A DNA stretch of 64,000 nt from Cecembia rubra (GTDB lineage: Bacteria; Bacteroidota; Bacteroidia; Cytophagales; Cyclobacteriaceae), in the NCBI RefSeq assembly GCF_003014575.1, contig NZ_PYGF01000015.1:22047-86046 (forward strand), written 5' to 3'. Shown piece after piece: positions 61,247 through 64,000 of this stretch (positions are counted from its first letter, which is position 1; each line of letters opens with the position of its first letter). The translations under genes were made by a program, and so were the position numbers. The notes beneath the pieces are model-generated. The model made no database searches. It saw only the letters and a program-made list of their open reading frames with translations, and was not told the origin of the DNA.

Positions 61247-62635
61247 TTAAGATCCTGAAATTACCTCTTTGATATCCAGAATGATTTTGTTGGCCAAGTG
61301 TTCAGCTGTAGCCTGTGTTTCAGATTCAGAATAAATTCTGATTATGGGTTCTGTGTTTGATTTCCTCAAATGTACCCACTCTTTTTCAAACTCGATTTTC
61401 ACCCCATCAATATCATTGATGGGCTGCTTGCTGTATTTTATTTTGATTTCCTCGAGAATCTTGTCCACATCAATTTCTGGAGTGAGTTCGATTTTATTTT
61501 TTGAAATGTAGTAATTAGGATAGCTTGCCCTCAACATGGAGATACTTTTTCCAAATTTTGCCAGATGCGTTAAAAACAAACCAATTCCAATCAACGCATC
61601 CCTACCATAATGTGATTCAGGATAGATGACACCGCCATTACCTTCTCCACCAATGATAGCATTAGTTTCCTTCATTTTGTTGACCACATTGACTTCACCA
61701 ACTGCAGCAGCCTGGTATTGACCACCTCTTTTCTTTGTCACATCGCTCAGCGCACGGGTTGAACTTAAATTGGAAACGGTATTTCCGGGAGTCTGCGAGA
61801 GCACATAATCAGATACTGCCACCAAGGTATATTCCTCTCCAAATGGAGACCCGTCTTCGTTCATAAAACAAAGTCTATCTACATCCGGATCCACAACAAT
61901 ACCCAGGTCATACTTTCCCCTTTTCAGTTTATCGGCGATATCCCTTAGGTTTTCAGGTAGTGGTTCAGGGTTGTGCGGGAAATGGCCGTCAGGTGTACAG
62001 TACATTTCTTCTATTTCTTCCACTCCCAGCGCGCGAAGCAGTTTAGGAACTGCTATTCCACCTGTAGAATTGACAGCATCAACCACTATCTTGAATTTAC
62101 GTGCTTTGATGGCTTCAACATCCACCAGTTTAAGACTCAATACATGTTCTATATGTCGGTCGATATAATTATCAATCCTGCTGTATTTGCCTAATTTTTT
62201 TACTTCGGCAAATTTGAAATCTTCATTTTCTGCGCTTTCCAAAATAGCCTTACCTTCGGCATCAGAGATGAACTCACCTTTGTCATTTAACAGTTTTAGT
62301 GCATTCCATTGGATAGGGTTATGACTTGCTGTAAGAATAATTCCACCTCCTGCCTTTTCCAAGGGTACAGCAAGTTCTACGGTAGGGGTAGTGCTCAGTC
62401 CTAAATCTACGACGTCAATGCCTAATCCCTGAAGGGTTGCAGTTACTAATTTGGAAATCATATCTCCAGAAATCCTTGCATCCCTACCTATGACCACTTT
62501 TGGGTTTTTGGTATGATTGATTACCCATGCTCCATAAGCTGAGGTAAATTTTACTACATCCAAAGGTGTAAGTCCTTCACCTGGTTTACCACCTATAGTA
62601 CCTCTTATGCCTGAAATAGATTTAATTAATGCCAC
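61247..62635 (-). CDS. glmM: Phosphoglucosamine mutase
   Basis: A 462-residue alpha-D-phosphohexomutase. The phosphoserine is Ser104 in LTASHNPIQWN, the metal loop is VVDPDVDRLCF near 246, and the sugar-binding region is GGEGNGGVIYPE. GlmM turns glucosamine-6-phosphate into glucosamine-1-phosphate for peptidoglycan; a phosphomannomutase role cannot be fully excluded. The start codon is GTG (then GCATTAATT). A 16-bp palindrome lies 3 bp upstream of it. Confidence 0.9.
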   Translation of the reverse strand: MALIKSISGIRGTIGGKPGEGLTPLDVVKFTSAYGAWVINHTKNPKVVIGRDARISGDMISKLVTATLQGLGIDVVDLGLSTTPTVELAVPLEKAGGGIILTASHNPIQWNALKLLNDKGEFISDAEGKAILESAENEDFKFAEVKKLGKYSRIDNYIDRHIEHVLSLKLVDVEAIKARKFKIVVDAVNSTGGIAVPKLLRALGVEEIEEMYCTPDGHFPHNPEPLPENLRDIADKLKRGKYDLGIVVDPDVDRLCFMNEDGSPFGEEYTLVAVSDYVLSQTPGNTVSNLSSTRALSDVTKKRGGQYQAAAVGEVNVVNKMKETNAIIGGEGNGGVIYPESHYGRDALIGIGLFLTHLAKFGKSISMLRASYPNYYISKNKIELTPEIDVDKILEEIKIKYSKQPINDIDGVKIEFEKEWVHLRKSNTEPIIRIYSESETQATAEHLANKIILDIKEVISGS

Positions 62636-62638
62636 GTC

Positions 62639-62654
62639 TTAAACAATTGTTTAA
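62639..62654. promoter_or_regulatory. 16-bp palindrome upstream of the glmM GTG start
   Basis: Exact palindrome ttaaacaattgtttaa. It lies in the 58-bp gap between the Cys-rich membrane protein gene and glmM; it could be an operator or a small mRNA hairpin masking the start. Confidence 0.35.
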
Positions 62655-62693
62655 AATTGAAAAATCCTGGGATAGCCAGGAAATGAAAATTAT

Positions 62694-62924
62694 TTATTTG
62701 AATTTGGCCAAAACCTTGTCCACTTCATTATCAGGGTTGCCACAGGAAGAATTAGCATCCACTGTTTTGCCACAATAACTACAGGTCCCTCCATCTTTGT
62801 TGAGATAAGGGTTTTGGGAGGCACAAGTCCCTTTAAACTCACCGTTTTTCAATAAGATAAGCCTCACGGACATTAATACGAAAAACAATGCCAAGAAGCC
62901 TAAAGTCAAATACAAGGTTGCCAT
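62694..62924 (-). CDS. Small Cys-rich membrane protein
   Basis: A 76-residue protein: N-terminal transmembrane helix (MATLYLTLGFLALFFVLMSV, then RLILL), followed by a short domain with four cysteines, Cys34, Cys48, Cys51 and Cys61, in the form C-x13-C-x2-C-x9-C (GTCASQNPYL, TCSYCGK, SCGNP). This looks like a small zinc or disulfide knot. Similar proteins in Bacteroidota are annotated as membrane or secreted proteins. It precedes glmM on the same strand by 58 bp. Role unknown. Confidence 0.8.
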   Translation of the reverse strand: MATLYLTLGFLALFFVLMSVRLILLKNGEFKGTCASQNPYLNKDGGTCSYCGKTVDANSSCGNPDNEVDKVLAKFK

Positions 62925-62940
62925 ATCAATTTAATTTGCG

Positions 62941-62948
62941 CAAATTTA
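62941..62948 (-). promoter_or_regulatory. -7 element (TAAATTTG) of the small Cys-rich protein gene
   Basis: Minus-strand TAnnTTTG match, 16 bp upstream of the ATG at 62924; a CAA (TTG) on the far side is 22 bp away. Confidence 0.4.
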
Positions 62949-62995
62949 CGTAATACTTTCAAAACGTCCTCAAATTAATTATAGTTTCCCTTTTT

Positions 62996-63805
62996 ATGTC
63001 TGAATTATCATCAAGAGAATCGCAGTTGGCAGCATTTGACCGTTTACTCACCATTATGGACGAGCTCAGGGAGAAATGTCCATGGGACAGAAAACAGACC
63101 TTGGAAAGCCTTCGCCACCTCACCATAGAGGAGACTTTTGAGCTTTCCGATGCGATTCTAGAAAACAACCTTGATGAAATCAAAAAAGAATTGGGCGATA
63201 TCCTCCTGCACATAGTTTTTTATGCCAAGATCGGATCAGAGAAATCTGCTTTTGATATGGGTTCAGTGATCAATAGTCTTTGTGAAAAGCTGATCAGAAG
63301 ACATCCTCATATCTATGGAGATGTAAATGTAAAAGACGAAGAAGCTGTCAAACAGAACTGGGAAAAAATCAAACTGCAAGAGAAAGGGAATGTATCTGTA
63401 TTGGGAGGTGTACCCAAATCCCTTCCTGCACTGATCAAAGCCATGCGGATTCAGGAAAAGGCAAGAGGGGTAGGATTTGACTGGGAAGAAAAACATCAGG
63501 TATGGGAAAAAGTTGAGGAGGAAATGAAAGAATTCAAAGAAGAATTCAATGCTGCCAAAGAGTATGAAATAGACAAAGAAAAAGCTACGGGTGAATTCGG
63601 TGACCTTTTGTTTTCACTGATCAATTATGCCCGGTTTATTGATATTAATCCAGAGGAAGCCCTAGAACGTACCAATCTGAAATTTATCAAAAGGTTCCAG
63701 TATCTTGAAAATGCTGCCAGGTCAGCAGGCCGCAAAATCGAAGATATGACTTTGGCTGAAATGGATGTGTATTGGGAAGAGGCTAAAAGGATACCGAAAG
63801 ATTGA
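62996..63805 (+). CDS. mazG: Nucleoside triphosphate pyrophosphohydrolase MazG
   Basis: A 269-residue all-alpha NTP pyrophosphatase. The N-terminal half has LREKCPWDRKQTLESLRHLT, then EETFELSDAI with the metal-binding glutamates and ELGDILLHIVFYAKI. The C-terminal half repeats the domain (EEMKEFKEEF, FGDLLFSLINYARF). It cleans aberrant NTPs and may lower ppGpp. It is divergent from the small Cys-rich gene. An insertion sequence begins about 14 bp after its stop. Confidence 0.95.
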   Translation: MSELSSRESQLAAFDRLLTIMDELREKCPWDRKQTLESLRHLTIEETFELSDAILENNLDEIKKELGDILLHIVFYAKIGSEKSAFDMGSVINSLCEKLIRRHPHIYGDVNVKDEEAVKQNWEKIKLQEKGNVSVLGGVPKSLPALIKAMRIQEKARGVGFDWEEKHQVWEKVEEEMKEFKEEFNAAKEYEIDKEKATGEFGDLLFSLINYARFIDINPEEALERTNLKFIKRFQYLENAARSAGRKIEDMTLAEMDVYWEEAKRIPKD

Positions 63806-63818
63806 TTTTGTGTTTTCT

Positions 63819-64000
63819 GAGACACTATCCCGATAAGTGTGTAAACTTTAAATTATGATTTTATGGTCAGGTTTCAAGAAGCCTGACCCTATCACCAAAT
63901 ATAATCAGGAAACTGTTAAGGATAGTACCCCAGTCTCGAATGGGCATAGTCCATTTTTTCGATGCTTCCCTTGCAGCGAGGAAAACAGACTTCATAACAG
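63819..64000. mobile_element. IS256-family insertion sequence, one end (continues past window)
   Basis: Starts with the probable terminal inverted repeat gagacactatcccgataag at 63819, followed by tgtgtaaac. The transposase C-terminus reads inward on the minus strand. Only about 180 bp of the element are in the window; the exact left boundary is uncertain by a few bases because the other end is not visible. Confidence 0.75.
63867..64000 (-). CDS. IS256-family transposase, C-terminus only
   Basis: Reading the minus strand from base 64000 gives [20 protein letters not shown], then [19 protein letters not shown], ending RLLET and TGA at 63867-63869. The K-x-V-F-L-A ... K-W-x-x-P-I-R-x-W order is the hallmark of the C-terminal tail of IS256-type DDE transposases. 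The catalytic residues lie outside the window, so activity cannot be judged. A short hairpin (ggtcagg / cctgacc) covers the stop codon. Confidence 0.85.
   Translation of the reverse strand, partial: VMKSVFLAAREASKKWTMPIRDWGTILNSFLIIFGDRVRLLET

Overview
The window looks like chromosomal DNA from a Bacteroidota member, most likely order Cytophagales and close to the Cyclobacteriaceae (Algoriphagus/Aquiflexum-like). This rests on gene content and signals, not on a database search. The indicators are a fused MurF-alanine racemase, a fused SecDF, a DUF5916 outer-membrane-type protein, two macroglobulin-like/TonB-plug-like secreted proteins, a GH29 fucosidase lipoprotein, and many -7 promoter elements of the Bacteroidota type TAnnTTTG. 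Shine-Dalgarno sequences are weak or absent, and several -7 elements lie so close to the start codon that leaderless mRNAs are likely. I saw no rRNA, tRNA or CRISPR array.

Layout. 1-4527: two tandem macroglobulin-like surface proteins, the first cut by the window edge. 4813-7066: a GMC oxidoreductase with its small Tat-exported partner. 7067-8374: an accessory island with a GxxExxY nuclease-like gene between two fields of degenerate repeats in opposite orientation. 8375-14931: fucosidase, AraD1-like protein, stand-alone alanine racemase, aspartate kinase, lumazine synthase. 15013-19708: TPR membrane protein, PDH E1-alpha, RecF, DoxX, secreted thioredoxin-like protein. 19709-20231: an otherwise empty stretch with an unannotated 45-aa membrane protein gene, its -7 element and a perfect 38-bp palindrome. 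20232-28126: sugar nucleotidyltransferase, P-II and ammonium transporter, NadC, DUF4783, GpmI, lipoprotein, SerS. 28209-32509: MurF-Alr, LPG-synthase-type membrane protein and ScpA. 32695-37013: Dxs, alpha/beta hydrolase, DASH-type cryptochrome/photolyase.

37094-45920 is an envelope and carbohydrate region: secreted proteins including a CotH-kinase-like candidate, a ChbG/YdjC deacetylase, lipoproteins, a large six-hairpin glycosidase-like lipoprotein and a DUF5916 protein. 46035-56032 is mostly housekeeping: YjbQ, RadA, PolA, RdgB, Udk, SecDF. 56150-59798 is the best candidate for an undescribed system: two duplicated polytopic membrane proteins with a conserved SRGI-x-NS motif, a 138-aa protein with a Cys-Pro-Pro tail, then a small histidine kinase without a sensor domain and a NarL-type response regulator. 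60041-63805 holds cysteine desulfurase, GlmM, a small Cys-rich membrane protein and MazG. The right edge enters an IS256-family insertion sequence, seen as the transposase C-terminus and a terminal inverted repeat just downstream of mazG.

How the genes work together. MurF-Alr, stand-alone Alr, GlmM and aspartate kinase feed cell-wall and amino-acid synthesis. P-II and Amt form the usual nitrogen-sensing pair. RecF, RadA, PolA, RdgB, MazG and the photolyase-like protein serve DNA repair and nucleotide-pool cleaning. The secreted glycosidases, deacetylase and macroglobulin-like proteins fit a polysaccharide-degrading, surface-oriented lifestyle.
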